Source: Caulochytrium protostelioides (taxonomy: Eukaryota > Chytridiomycota > Caulochytriomycetes > Caulochytriales > Caulochytriaceae). From it: 64,000 nt of DNA. The notes under the pieces are model-generated. The model had not been told where the DNA came from and did no database searches. It worked only from the letters and a program-made list of their open reading frames with translations. The translations under genes were made by a program, and so were the position numbers. The stretch lies in contig ML014120.1 of the NCBI GenBank assembly GCA_003615045.1, positions 186,001-250,000 of the forward strand, given 5' to 3'. This document shows positions 10,254 to 21,724 of this stretch, one piece after another. The first letter of the stretch is position 1. Each line of letters starts with the position of its first letter.

Positions 10254-11003
10254 TTACCGGCGCCCCTTGCGTCCGCGCGCTTTCTTCTTGTCCTTGATGG
10301 CGGCGGCGGCCGGACTGCTGGCGTCGTTCTTGCCGGCGGCGGCCTTCGCCGACTGGGCGAGCTGCTCGACGAGCAAGGGATCGAGCGTGCTGCGGAGCGC
10401 ATCCGCGACGGCGGCGTTCTGGTCGGCGGCGGCCTCCTGCGCATCCCGCATCTGCGGATAGAGCCGCGCAACGGCCTGCAGCAGCGCCGTCTTGGACGGG
10501 ACATCGGCGCGCAGCGGGACGGTCGCCGCGGGCTCGGGACCCGTGCGGGCCCGCAGCTGCACGCGCAGCCGCCCGTACGTCAGCTGGTCCGACGGGTGCC
10601 GCGCGCCGCCCTCCACGACGGCCGGCAGCCCGAGCTGCCGCACCGCTTCGGCCATGTAGACGATGGACGGGCGATCGACGGCGATCGCGGCGGGCACGCG
10701 GCGGCCGGCGGCGGTGGACCGCGCCGCGTCCAGGTAGACCGGGTACAGCCGGACCCAGTCGCGCGACCGGCGGCACGCCTCCTGCGCGGTGCTCGCCATC
10801 CCCTGCGGCCAGGTCAGCTGGTGGCGCGCCTGGGCGGGATCCACGAGCGGCGGCCGCCCGCGGCCCGACGTCGGGGGCGGCAAGGCCTGCGCGAGCGCGC
10901 CCATGCCCACGCCGGCGCCGCTCCGGCTCCCGCCAGCCAGCCGTGGCGGCGGCATGGGCAGCGCAAAGTCCATGTCATCGATATCGTCGGCCGAGAACGC
11001 CAT
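10254..11003 (-). CDS. SRP19: Signal recognition particle subunit SRP19 (Sec65)
   Basis: RNA-binding subunit of the signal recognition particle. It binds the tips of helices 6 and 8 of SRP RNA and promotes SRP54 loading, so it is needed for co-translational targeting to the ER. The ATG at 11003 (MAFSADDIDDMDF) gives 249 residues. The SRP19 fold begins with RLYPVYLDAARSTAAGRRVP and runs through AEAVRQLGLPAVVEGG to YGRLRVQLR. This matches the family pattern of IYP.YL......GRR.P, a middle helix and the GRVRVQL strand. The C-terminal tail KDKKKARGRKGRR is the usual basic end. Length lies between human SRP19 (about 144) and yeast Sec65 (about 273). It is transcribed divergently from the NUP54 gene across a spacer of about 980 bases. 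Confidence 0.9.
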   Translation of the reverse strand: MAFSADDIDDMDFALPMPPPRLAGGSRSGAGVGMGALAQALPPPTSGRGRPPLVDPAQARHQLTWPQGMASTAQEACRRSRDWVRLYPVYLDAARSTAAGRRVPAAIAVDRPSIVYMAEAVRQLGLPAVVEGGARHPSDQLTYGRLRVQLRARTGPEPAATVPLRADVPSKTALLQAVARLYPQMRDAQEAAADQNAAVADALRSTLDPLLVEQLAQSAKAAAGKNDASSPAAAAIKDKKKARGRKGRR

Positions 11004-11984
11004 GGCGCCGGTCTCACTACGGGCGGGACGGTACCGCGTCAAGAGAAGGTCGACAGAGGTGCGACAGACAGCGCACAGGACGGGGAGGAGACGGGGAGCG
11101 CTCGAACCTGGCGCGCCGGCTCGCCCGTCGTCACGATCCCTGTCAGCCGAGCCGTGCGGCCCATCACGGCGCCGCCGCGGCGATGACCTCCCACCGGGAT
11201 GAGCGGGATGAGCGGCGGCGGGATGAGCAGCAACGGGATGAGCAGCAACGGGATGAGCGGCCGTGGCCGACCATACCGCCGTCGGTTGCGCGGATCGAGG
11301 CGCCGCGCTCCTCGGAGAGGCCTGGACGACCGTCCCGCCCAGCGCGTCGCCGACGCGTGCCGCGGACCCGTCCAAGCGTAGCGTTGGAAGGTGGCGGTCC
11401 GTCGCGCCGGCGTCGGCGTCATTCGGGCGCGCGTGGCGCGTCGCGGCCGCGGCCGCCGCCGGTGGTGGCGCAGCGCCGCGAGGGCGAGCGGCCAGGACCA
11501 GAACGGCGCCGCCGGGGCGGACGCGGCGTCGACGCGCGGCGCGCGCGGCGGCGGGTGTCACGGCCCCCGCGGCACCGGCGGCGGAACGACGACGGCCACG
11601 CGCCGCGGACGGCGTCCCACCGCGGCCACGTGCTCGCGCGCCGCGGCGACGGTCATGAGGACGCCGTCCGCGACGCGTGGCAGCGCGTCACCGGCGCCGT
11701 CGTCCGTCCGTCCGTCCGTCCGCCCGCCGCCGCCGCCGCCGCCGCTGCCGCCGCGCGCTCCCGATCGAGCGTGTCACGCGTGGCCCCTGCGCGGCCTGCC
11801 TGCGTGCTGCTTCCCGCGCCGTCTCGTCTCGTGGAGATCTCGCCACGCCGCCGACCGACGCGGTGGTTCTTGCCGTCTGCCGCTGACCGTCTGCCGCTGA
11901 CCGTCTGCTGCTGCTCCGACCGCTTGCTGGCCTCTCTGCCGTTGGCCGTCCGCCGCGGACCGTTGGCCCATCAGTCCACGAGCC
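11004..11984. other. Divergent promoter region between SRP19 and NUP54
   Basis: Shared upstream region of two head-to-head genes, with no supported ORF. It contains GGGATGAGC repeats near the SRP19 start and a CGTC tandem followed by CCG units at about 11701-11750, just inside the NUP54 side. Confidence 0.6.
11195..11259. repeat. Clustered GGGATGAGC repeats
   Basis: Four copies of GGGATGAGC lie within 65 bases, about 190 bases upstream of the SRP19 ATG, including two successive 15-base units gggatgagcagcaac followed by a partial third. It may be a simple minisatellite or a regulatory array. Nothing in the sequence decides between these. Confidence 0.7.
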
Positions 11985-12301
11985 ATGTTCGGCAGCTCGT
12001 TCGGCCAGCCCGCGGCGTCCGCGCCGGCGCCCGCCGCATCAAGCGCTGCGCCGCGCTTCGGCTTCGGCTTCGGCGCGCCCGCCGTCTCGGCCGCGCCGGC
12101 AGCCGGTAGCGGCCTCTTTGGCTCGCCGGCCTCCGCCGCGCCGCCCGCCGGTAGTCTCTTCGGCGCCACCCAGCCCACCGGATTCGCGATGCCGGCGGCC
12201 TCCCAGCCGAGTCTCGGCGGCTTCGGCGCGCCTGCTCCTGCCGCCACTCCCGCGGGCGGCGGTCTGTTCGGCGCCGCCCCGCCGACGTCTTTGCTCCAGC
12301 A

Positions 12302-12333
<32 letters not shown>

Positions 12334-13175
12334 AGCAGCAGCAGCAGCAACAACAACAACAGCAGCAGCTACAGCAAGCTTCATACCAGGGCCCGCACTC
12401 CGTCGCGGCGCAGCTGCAGAACCTTGCCAGTTTCTGGGATCCGCGGAGTCCGAACTCGGCGTTCAAGTTCTATTTCTACAACCTGGTGCACCCCTCGGAA
12501 GTCGCGCTGTACGGCCCCGGGCCGCACGAGAACGCGGAGCACTATGCGCTGGCGCAGCGGGAGAACCCCAGTCCGTCGTGCATGGTGCCGGTGCTGGCGG
12601 TCGGCTTCGAGAGCCTGAGGAGACGCACCGAGGCCCAGGAAGCCGAGACGCGGCGGCACCGTGCCAAGATCGCCGATCTGCAAGCGGCCGTCGCGACGAT
12701 CCGCCGCGAGCACGACCTCGTGACCGACGTGAAGCTGCGCGATTATACGCGGCGGCACCTCGACCTCGCGGCCAAGACGCTGCACCTGCTCGCGAAGCTC
12801 CAGGTCGTGCGCCACCGCGGCCTACTGATGCGGCCCGAGGAGGAGGCCATCCGCACCAAGCTCGAGAACATGCTGCAGAGCCTGCGCCGACCGGTGCCCA
12901 TGAAGGGCCAGATCCAAGAGTTCCAGGCCCGCATCCAGATGCTGAAGGACGCGCGGCGGCTGGCCGCCGATCCGGCCGGCGCGAATCCGCGGGGCGACGT
13001 CGCCGGGGCCGACGAGACGCTCGTGGTCTTGGCCGACGAGGACCAGACCGGGCTCGCGATGGTCCACGAGGCGCTCGAGGGGCAGCAGCGCGGCCTCCAG
13101 CTGCTTTCGGATCTCGTGAACAACGACCAAAAGGACGTCGCCACCATGTCTCGCGGCTACAAGGAGGTCCTCTAG
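11985..13175 (+). CDS. NUP54: FG nucleoporin Nup54 (yeast Nup57)
   Basis: Component of the central-channel Nup62-Nup58-Nup54 complex (Nsp1-Nup49-Nup57 in yeast) of the nuclear pore, where FG repeats form the transport barrier. The protein has 396 residues. Residues 1-100 carry scattered FG, GLFG-like and FGFGFG motifs beginning MFGSSFGQP. A glutamine tract of about 25-30 residues spans roughly 105-130. From about 138 the conserved alpha/beta domain starts with AAQLQNLASFWDPRSPNSAF and FYFYNLVHPSE, which is characteristic of Nup54. Coiled-coil helices follow, including LRRRTEAQEAETRRHRAKI and the conserved EEEAIRTKLENMLQSL. Length is slightly short for the family (human 507, yeast Nup57 541), mainly because the FG region is compact. 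The ATG at 11985 is the first in frame and gives the typical MFG start. Confidence 0.92.
12296..12374 (+). repeat. CAG/CAA tract coding polyglutamine in NUP54
   Basis: Interspersed CAG and CAA codons encode about 25 consecutive glutamines between the FG region and the folded domain of the nucleoporin. The mixing of CAG and CAA shows an older, interrupted tract rather than a pure recent expansion. Confidence 0.9.
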
Positions 13176-13780
13176 TCTCCCCGATGTCGGCCCCGTCAGG
13201 TTCAAGACGCCCCCTCCCTCCCTGAATCCTCTACCTTCAATCCTCCACCCTTCACAAGCTGGCATGGCCCCTAACATCGACGTCCCTGGCATGGAGAGGG
13301 CGTATCATGGGGTGACGGGGTGGCTGGTGGATGCATCGCTCGGAACGCCCGAGTGATCGGATAGTCCTCTCAGAATTTTGCGGAACCCGAAACGGTGGAC
13401 CGCGCGAACTTTATTTAACCCGAGATGACAATGACGTGCTGCGATGGGACTGTCTCGTGCAGACATCCACGTGGTCGATGATGGCAGAAGCGCGATGGTT
13501 CTCGTGAAACACGGTCCTCTGCAGGGGCCCGCGGCAGCGGCAAGTGCAGGTGCAGCACCGCCAAGAGGGACCCGCCAGCCCCGACGACGGCCGCCGATCG
13601 CCTCGCCACGGATCGGAGGCGTTTTCACCAGCGAGGTAGGATGAGGTCCTCCCCTGCTGCGGTGAGGCAGACGCGGGCGACGGCGGACGTGCCGATCACC
13701 TGATGCCGCGGTCCGGCGCCATCGCGCTCGCGTCGGAGTTTCGCGGGCGCGGACCCCGCTCCGAGGGGCGCCGATCCCCC

Positions 13781-13818
<38 letters not shown>

Positions 13819-14808
13819 TGACCGGCCAGCCGGCCGAGATCCGGCCCGTCCCGGTTCACCTGAGGCGTGGCGCGCGCCGCCGACGCGGCTTCATGCCGAC
13901 GCGGCTTCATGCCGGCCCTGCCGTCGTCACCTGCTCCGGGCCGCGCGCTCCTCACCCGGCGCGGCGTCTTCACCGCGCGCGCTGGGCACGTCGTCGGTCC
14001 CTCGGCCGGCACCAGACAATGCCGGCGAGCCAGGACGCGCAGATCGACGGACAGCCTCGGCGGCGGCGAGACGACGTCTGGGTCCCTGCGTCGCCGCCGT
14101 GGCACGGGGACGTCTGCGGTCATGCGGGCCGTGAGGCCGCGTCCCGTGCCGGCGAAGCCCATCGCGGTGGCCCGGCCGGACCGGCGACCGTCCCGGTAGC
14201 ACGCTGCGACGGCGCGTGATGGCTGCCACGTGTGTGGGACGGCCGCAACCGACAGTCCGGATGTCTTGGCCGTGTCCGCGGCATTGGCGGACCAGGATGA
14301 GGTCTCCTGCCCGATCCCCCCCGCAGGTGGGGCGCACGCGCCGACAACGCTTCCTGCATGCGCCTGATATATGCGAGCGCCGTCGTGCCGTTTCCTGAGC
14401 AGCGACGCAGCTTCCTGGCGCCGGGTCCCGAGCTCGCCTCTGTCCTGCGGTATCGTCGGCATCGTCGCTGCCCGCACCGCCTGCGCCAGGACAGCTTGCC
14501 GCGGTGAATTCCAGTATCACCGATCGTGGATTCGTCGACCAATCAACTCGCGTGCTTCTTGTTCTTGTCGACATCACATTGCGGCGGTCACCGGTGACGC
14601 CTCTTTGGTTCAGGGCTCCCCCTGACTGGCTGGCTTCCTGAAGACCTCCCTCGCCGCATTGGCCGCCGCTGCCACCTGCTGCGCACTACTGCAGGCCGCA
14701 CATCATACCTCGCCGCGTAGCATCCCTCGTCGTGTAGCGGACTTCAAGGCGCATCCTCCGTCGCCGCGTATCGCTGCTCGCGGTGCATGGCCATTCGCCG
14801 CGATCGCC
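13176..14808. other. Long spacer between NUP54 and the MADS-box gene
   Basis: A minus-strand ORF of 390 residues covers most of this stretch (13305-14477), but its translation is Arg/Ala/Pro-rich with no recognisable motif and looks like a GC-rich chance frame. A (GCG)n microsatellite sits at 13781-13818. The last 300 bases before the MADS ATG are pyrimidine-rich and probably contain the promoter and leader. Confidence 0.5.
13781..13818. repeat. (GCG)n microsatellite
   Basis: About 12-13 uninterrupted GCG/GGC trinucleotides in a non-coding spacer. The G-rich strand could form G-quadruplex or slipped structures. Confidence 0.9.
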
Positions 14809-15170
14809 ATGGGCCGCAAAAAGATCAAGATCGCGCCCATCGCGGACGAGCGTAACCGCCAAGTCACGTTTCTGAAACGTAAGTTCGGGCTCATGAAAAA
14901 GGCGTATGAGCTCTCGGTGCTCTGCGGATGCGACATTGCGTTGATCATCTTCAACCACAACAACAAGCTCGTCGAGTACTCGTCTGGCGATGTGGGCCAA
15001 ATCCTGATGCGCTACACGGACTATACGGACGTGCACGAGCGCCGGTCCAACGCGGACTTCCAGCATCTCGCTGAAAAGGACGAGGAAGACGACTATGATT
15101 TCCCTGAACTCGAACGAACGGCTAATCAGCAGCTGCAACACCAACAGCAGCAGCAGCAGCAGCAACGGCA

Positions 15171-15251
<81 letters not shown>

Positions 15252-16839
15252 ATTACAACAATTTCAGCAGCAACAGTATCAGCAACACTACCAGCAGCAG
15301 CAATTGTATCACTCGGTTCACGCGCATGACTCGCCACCGCTGCCTCGCCACCCTTCGGTGCACGACAGCCCCACGCTGCATTCCTCGGGCATGCCGATGA
15401 CACCCCCCATGCCGACGCTGCTGCCCATGTCCGTGATGACCAGCCTCGATGCCCACGCCATCCCGAGCGCCACAATGCACTCGGCCAACAGCCACCTCGC
15501 CCTGCAGTACAGCGGCCACCCCAGTTACCCGGCGAGCGGCGGCGCCGGCGGCCTCTCCCCGCAGCGTTCGGCCTCGCCGGCCTTCCACTACCGCACCGGC
15601 AGCCCGATGACCATCTCGCCGGCACGCTCGATGGGCGCGATGACACTGACGCCGTCGCACATGGCCTCCATCGACGGCCTCGGGCACATGGCGTACCTTC
15701 CGGCGCCGTCGCTCGATGCATCGCCGCGGCACGGGCCGTCGCCTCACCAGACGCTCGCGGCCGCCGCGGCGCATGCGCAGGCCGCCGCCAACGCCAATGC
15801 GGCCCATGCCGCCGCCGCCCATGTCGCCGCCGTGCACGCCGCCGCCGTGCAAGCCGCCGCCGCCGCCAACGCCCACCACGCCGCCGCCACATCCTTTACG
15901 GACGCCCACGGCAGCGCCTTCACGCCCGCCCATCGTCACGCCGGCGACCTGCTCGCCGCCTACGACGTGTCCGCCGCGGCCGCGGTCTCCTCCGCGTCAC
16001 CGCCGCCACCGCGCGCTGCCCCGCCCGGCGGCCGCGCGTCCAGCACGGCGAGCCCGCTCCCGTCCAAAAAGCAAAAGACGGACCGGTCGCTGCACATCCA
16101 GACGGCGTCGCCCAACTTCAAGATGAAGCTGGAGACGGCGCGGCCAGCAGCCGGGACGGCGGCGGCAGCCGCCGCCGATCCCGCCGCCGCCGAGGCCACG
16201 GGGACCACGGATTTGATCCCGGGCGACGCGCCCGACGCGAGCACGCCGCCCGCCGTCGATCCCGGCGAGCCGGAAGCGCCGCCCCCGCCGCCCCCGCCGG
16301 CCGAATGGGGCGCGTCGTATCTGCCGTCGCCGTCGACGTTCTTCGGTCCCGACATGTGGAGCAACGAGCTCGGGAGCAGCCTCGGGCTGTCGAGTCCGAC
16401 GCCGGCGACCGGCAGCAGCGGCCGCGGCGACGGCGACGGCGACGGCGGCCGCGGGGCACGCCTGGCCTTCGGGATCGGGTCCGGGTCCGGCTTGACGCCG
16501 ATTCTCGGCCATCTGCCGACCTCCCTTGCGTTGGACGGCTCCGACGACGCCGGCACCGCGGGCAGCGCGACTCCGGCCACGACCACGACCGCGGCCGCGG
16601 CGGCAGCCGGCACCCCGACGCCACAGGCATCGGCACGCCATCCGGTGGCGCCGCCACCGCCGCCGACGCTGAGCCACGCGGTCTCGGCGTCGGGTTCGAA
16701 TCCGGCGCTGTTCGCGGCGAAGCCGGCGGACGCGGTGGCCGCCGACCACGCGCACGGCTGGCCCCACGCCGCGGCGATGGGCGCCGGCGTGCCGGGCATC
16801 CAGAGCAACCGGACGCACGTCCCCAAGCGTAAAAAGTAA
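14809..16839 (+). CDS. MEF2-type MADS-box transcription factor
   Basis: Sequence-specific DNA-binding factor of the MEF2/Rlm1 class, expected in the nucleus binding A/T-rich CTA(A/T)4TAG-like sites. In yeasts this class (Rlm1, Smp1) acts downstream of the cell-wall-integrity or Hog1 MAP kinases. The ATG at 14809 starts [16 protein letters not shown] exactly at the MADS domain. The frame is open 50 codons upstream but without an ATG-led homologous extension. Residues 1-58 contain [20 protein letters not shown] and [18 protein letters not shown]. The MEF2 extension follows, with [17 protein letters not shown], so the type is clear. A broken polyglutamine tract spans about residues 107-165. The remainder is Ala/His/Pro-rich and probably disordered, ending in the basic cluster VPKRKK. 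Total 676 residues. Confidence 0.93.
15127..15302 (+). repeat. CAG/CAA tract coding polyglutamine in the MADS factor
   Basis: About 50 glutamines with occasional His, Arg, Leu, Phe and Tyr interruptions follow the DNA-binding region. They are encoded by mixed CAG and CAA codons. It is the longest Q-rich segment in the window. Confidence 0.9.
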
Positions 16840-17467
16840 CCACGACGGCGGTGGCCATTGGTATGAGCGGGCGTGGTATGCGACGGGGCCGCTGGGGCGA
16901 TGGGCGGGATCGGCGCGGCGGAACGGCGGCCAAGGGCCTCCCCCCGCGAAAGGTGGGCGCGTGGCTTAGCGAGCCGGCACGGCGCCACACGGTGGTGGCG
17001 GCGGCCGAGCGGCCGAGCGGCGCGCGGGTGGTCGGCGGCGTGCTCGTGCTCGTGCTCGTGGCGATCTGCCGCCGCGCCGGTCGGTGCCGCGACCGCGCCG
17101 TCGCTCCGACGTCCGTCGACGGCGAACACGTCTCCCGTCTCCTTATCATGAGGCGCCGCGTTACCACGCCGTTTGATCAGCGGCGCCGCGTCCCGGTCGC
17201 CGGGTGACGCTGCGCGCGGCGCGGCGTCGGCATGACGCACGGCGGGCGCGGCCGCCGCCGCGGGCTCAGGTCGGGCGTCGCCTACGGTGAACGCCGGTGA
17301 AGACCGCCGCGCGCCGGTCGTCTGTTTCCTGTCATCGCAACGCCGATCCGTGCTCCGTCCTCCTTGCGGCTGCGTCGTCGGCTGCCTCGTGCGACGGGCG
17401 CCGCCGGGCCTCTGCTCGCCGCCGCGACTGCGGCCGCCGCGACGCGTCTTGCTCGTCTGCCGCCGCC
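16840..17467. other. Spacer between MADS factor and PXA-domain gene
   Basis: No supported gene. The frame of the downstream gene is open back to 17297 but begins there with GTG. The sequence around 17461-17471 (gccgccATGg) is a strong start context, so 16840-17467 is taken as non-coding. Confidence 0.55.
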
Positions 17468-20400
17468 ATGGCGCCGGCGCCGGCGCCGGCCGTGCCGTCG
17501 CTTCCGCCGGCCACGCCCGGACCGCCGTGGCAGCCGACGCGGGCGCAGCTTAAGCAGCTCATCACGCAGCTCAAGCCCGGGCAGCTCAGCTCGTCGCCGG
17601 CCGTGGATGTCGAGCTGACGGCCTTCCTGGCCGCGGCACTCGATGCGTACGTGTGCACGTGGTATGGCCACATCTCGGACGATACCGAGCTGATCGCCAT
17701 CCTCGTGCGGCACTTCTATGTGCTCGTGACGAATCTGGAAGCGCGGCTGCGCGCGGTGGACTGGGTCGCGTTTCTTTGTCTCGACGTGCCCGAAGTGCTG
17801 CGGCGGCACTTGAAGGACGTGCGCCACTGCCGCGAGCGCACCGACACCGTCTATGCCGGCGGCCAGCCCTTCGCGGACCGCTTCCATGGCATGCAGCCCC
17901 ACGCCGCGCTCGGCAAGGGCCCGGACCACGAGCTGGAGTACCTCCGCCACGTGGCGCAGCTCTTCCTCGACCTGCTCCTGCCCGCCGACCAGATGCCGAG
18001 CATCTCAATCCGCTATATCGTCCGCGAAGCGCTCACCACGCAGATCTTCCACGCCATGCTGGACATGGTCGCCCAGCCGGACTTTCTTTACTCCATCCTC
18101 GAGCTTGTCCTCGCCCCCGCCGACACCGCGGGGCCCGGCGCTGGCTCGGCGCCCGCTAACGGCACCGCGGCCGCCGCGTCGCCCGCCCCCGCGGCGTCGG
18201 CCGCGTCCTCGCCGTTCGGGGCGGCGGTCAACGCCAGCGGCGCTGCCGGCGGTGCTGTCGCGGCGGCCACCGACGAGGACGACCTCTCCCCCTCGCAACG
18301 ATACACCCGACCCAGCCGGCATCCGCGGGCTCCGGCGCACCCGCTGCAGTCGCATGCCGCCGCCATGGCCGCCGCTGCCGCTGCCGCTGCCGCCTCCGGT
18401 TCCACGGTCTCGACCGCCGCCGCCGCCGCCGCCGCCGCGTCGTCCGCTTCGGCGGCCCGCTACCGGCCCGACCTGCTGAACCCGGAAGGGCACGGCTCGG
18501 CCCGCGCCGCGAGTCGTAGCCGCTCCCCGCTTCCGACGGGCCACGATCTGCCGACCCCCAGCGGCGGCGGTAGCGGCGATGGCCGCGGGCGCGCCGACCT
18601 GGGACTCGCGCCCCCGGCCGCCGCCGCCGTCAACCCGCCGACCGCCAGCTCGCCTGCCGGTGGCACGGCCGCGCCGTCGGCCGCCGCCAAGACCCCCAAG
18701 GACAGCCTGTTTGGGCTGCGGCTCGGAGCGCCGCGCATCAAGACGCAGCTGGCCGGGACGACGCCCGCCGGCGGCCTGGCCGTCACGGGGTCCACGACGC
18801 CGTCGAGCCCGCTGGAGTCGCACGCCGCGGACGCCTTTCCCGCGGTGGCAGCGCCGTCCGTCGCGCCCGTCGACGTCGGCAGCGGGCTCGCGTCCTCGCC
18901 GACGCACGGCCACTGGCCCACGCCGAGCGCCGTGCTCGCGCTCTCGAAGCCCGACGAGCGCTCCGACCGGATGGTGACGAAAGTGACGCGCGCGCTTGGT
19001 TTTGAGAAGCTGAGCCGCTTTGGCCGCGACAAAGATAGCGTGGCGGCCGGCTCCACCACTGGCGGCGGCGCGGGCGAGGGGCTGCCCCCGTCGACACCCG
19101 GCGGTCCGTTCGGGCGGCGCGGCAGCAGCTGGGGCCCGGACGACCGGCGCCGCGGCAAGGGTGACTCCGCGAGCCTCAAAGCGTCCGCAGCCGCCGCGAA
19201 GCCCGGGTCGCCCCCCAGTCCGAGCCGCTTGCCCGGCGCCGCCTCCGCCGCCGGCGGCGCCAGCCCCGACGCCGCGGCGTCTTCGTCACCGGCCTCGCTC
19301 CCCCTCAGCGCCGGCAGCAGCAGCGCAACCGGCAACAGCAGCACGGAGACCGCCGGCGGCCGCCGGGTCGTCTCGCATCACGCCGGCAGCGATCGCCGCG
19401 CGCGGTCCGGCCGCGACCCGCTCGACGCCCTGGAGGCGCCCTTCTCGAGCGCGGCGGTGGCGTCGCTCGCGGTCACCGCTCCCGCCGCATCGGCCTCAGC
19501 GCCGCTCGCGACCTCCGCGGCCGTGGGGTCGGCCGCCGCGTCCGCCGTGCCGGAGCACGCGCTGCCCTATCTGGGCCAGAACCCTCGCGCGTCGGACGGA
19601 GGGCCGGCGGGTCCGCCGGCCCTCTGCACGGGTGGGGCGCTCCGCAATGGCCATGAGACGGCCGCCGACGGCGGCGATAGCGGCGCCATTGGCGCTCGTG
19701 GCGGCTACCCGCCCGCGGCATCGGTGGACGCAGCCTCAACTTCGGAGGCGCCGGACATGGCGGCTGCGACGCTGATCACAGGTCCGGGTCACGTCATGGG
19801 CAGTGCCACGGGCGACGGACGCCCGCCGACCTCGCCGCCGGCGCAGACCGCGTTTCGCGGGCGGCCCCGCGGCCGCGGCGGCCATGCCGGCTCCGTGCCG
19901 ACGGCTGTGACGGCGCCCATCCGTGACGGGGCCGTTGAACCGCTGATCGGATCGCCCGACAGCTTGGGCGTGGGGCCGGGCCCCGGCGGCCGGGTTAACG
20001 GCGGCAGCAGCAGCCCCACGGGCAAGTTCCGACGCCCCGATACCGTCGGCCCATGCAGCCCGAGCTCCGCCCCAGCGCCGGCTTTGGCGCCGGCATCGCC
20101 CACGACCGAGGGCGCGTCCGCATGGTCCACGGTGATGGCGGCTTTCGCCGCCACGCCTCTCACGGCGGCGTTCGCTGACGTGGCGCCGCCGGCCGCCTCG
20201 CCATCGGCCTCCCAGGCGACCAGCCCCCCCGATGGGCGTGTCGACGATCGCGGCGACAACGGCGGCAGTAGCCGCGGCGGCAGCGCGGGCGCTGGCGCCG
20301 TGCTCGATAGCCGGGCCCGCGAGGGCGGCGGCGACCGCCGCAAGCCGGGGCGCGGGCATCGCGGGGGCAGCGGCCGCGGCGCGTCGCGCCGCCGCGACCG

Positions 20401-21466
20401 AGAGGCGCCGTCGCTGGTGAAGCAGAGCGGCGCGTGGCTGCTGGGAGTGGCGCAGCACGGCATGCAGGTTGCGCAATGGGTCTCGGCGGTCTGGTGGAGC
20501 CTGGTGCTGCTGTTCACGAACACGGCGCGACCGTCGGCTGCCGACACGTCGACGGGCACGATCCTGACGGCGCGCGGAACGCCGTATGCGTGCGTTCCAT
20601 ACCGCATCGACGCCGCGCGCTACGACGCCGTCGCGCTCGAGGCGCACCTCGTGCACCTGCTGTCCGAGATCCTCGGGCTCGGCAAGACGCAGAAGTGGCT
20701 CTGGTCCCAGCTGCTCTTCTTCGGGATGCCCGTCGTCCAGGCGCTCTTCCGCCCCGTCGTGAACCGCCTGATCCTGAGCGGCCTCGCGTCCTTGTTCAGC
20801 GAGCAAAGCGTCATGGCCTACCTCCACCTAGGAAACGCGCGACTCTGGGGCGCCGATGCGGACGCCGACGCCGCCCTGCTCTGGCAGGGCTCGGGCGAGG
20901 CGCGCCGGCGTCACCGCCACGGTGACCGCCACGGCCATCAGCAGGTGGACCACGAGACCCACCGCGGCGACGGCCGCCGGACGCCCGCCGCCGTCGGCCC
21001 CCGCGCGACCGCGCCATCGTCCCGCTCCTCGGCCGCATCGACCTCCGCCGCCTCCTCGCGCTCCTCGTCCTCGTCTTCCGCGTCCTCATCACGCTCCTTC
21101 TCCTCGTCCTCATTTTCGCCCACCTCCAGCTTCTCGCCGGTGTCGCTGCTCCCGCCGCCGCCATCCGGACCGGCCGCCCGCCGTCCACAGGACGATCCGT
21201 CCCATGCCGCGATATCGCCCCTCGCCGGCTGCCCGCCGCCGCCGCCCGCCGCGCCGCCGACTCGCGCCGAGACTCGCGCTGCGATCCGGGCGCGTCTGAT
21301 GGCGCTGACGCCGGATCTGGTCCATGCGCTGCTCGGCCGTCGCGCCGTCGCCCGCGCCTACGATGAAGCGCTCGAAGCCTTCAGCGACGCCCGCGTCAAC
21401 AAGCATCTCGTCTACGTGCTCTGGGATCTGCTTCTCGTCCACACGATCGATGAGCTCCGTGCGCCG

Positions 21467-21497
<31 letters not shown>

Positions 21498-21692
21498 CCG
21501 CCACGATCCCGCCTGTTCCCGCCTCGCCGGTCGCGTCCTCCGCGGGACCGCCGAGCCCGTTTGCGGGGGCGTATCGGCCGGGCCTCGGACCCGGTCCGGG
21601 CCTCGGCTTTCCGCCGCCGCTCGCGGCGTACTCGCCCTTTGCCCCTGAGTCGAGCGCCGCATCGGCCGCCATGGCCATGGCGATGCACGTGC

Positions 21693-21724
<32 letters not shown>

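Noticed and set aside
13305-14477. Minus-strand ORF of 390 codons, with a TTTATT (minus-strand AATAAA) at 13410-13415
   Set aside because: The translation has no domain, contains a Pro run from the GCG microsatellite and reads like random GC-rich sequence. The polyA-like hexamer alone does not establish a gene, and a spliced gene cannot be shown.
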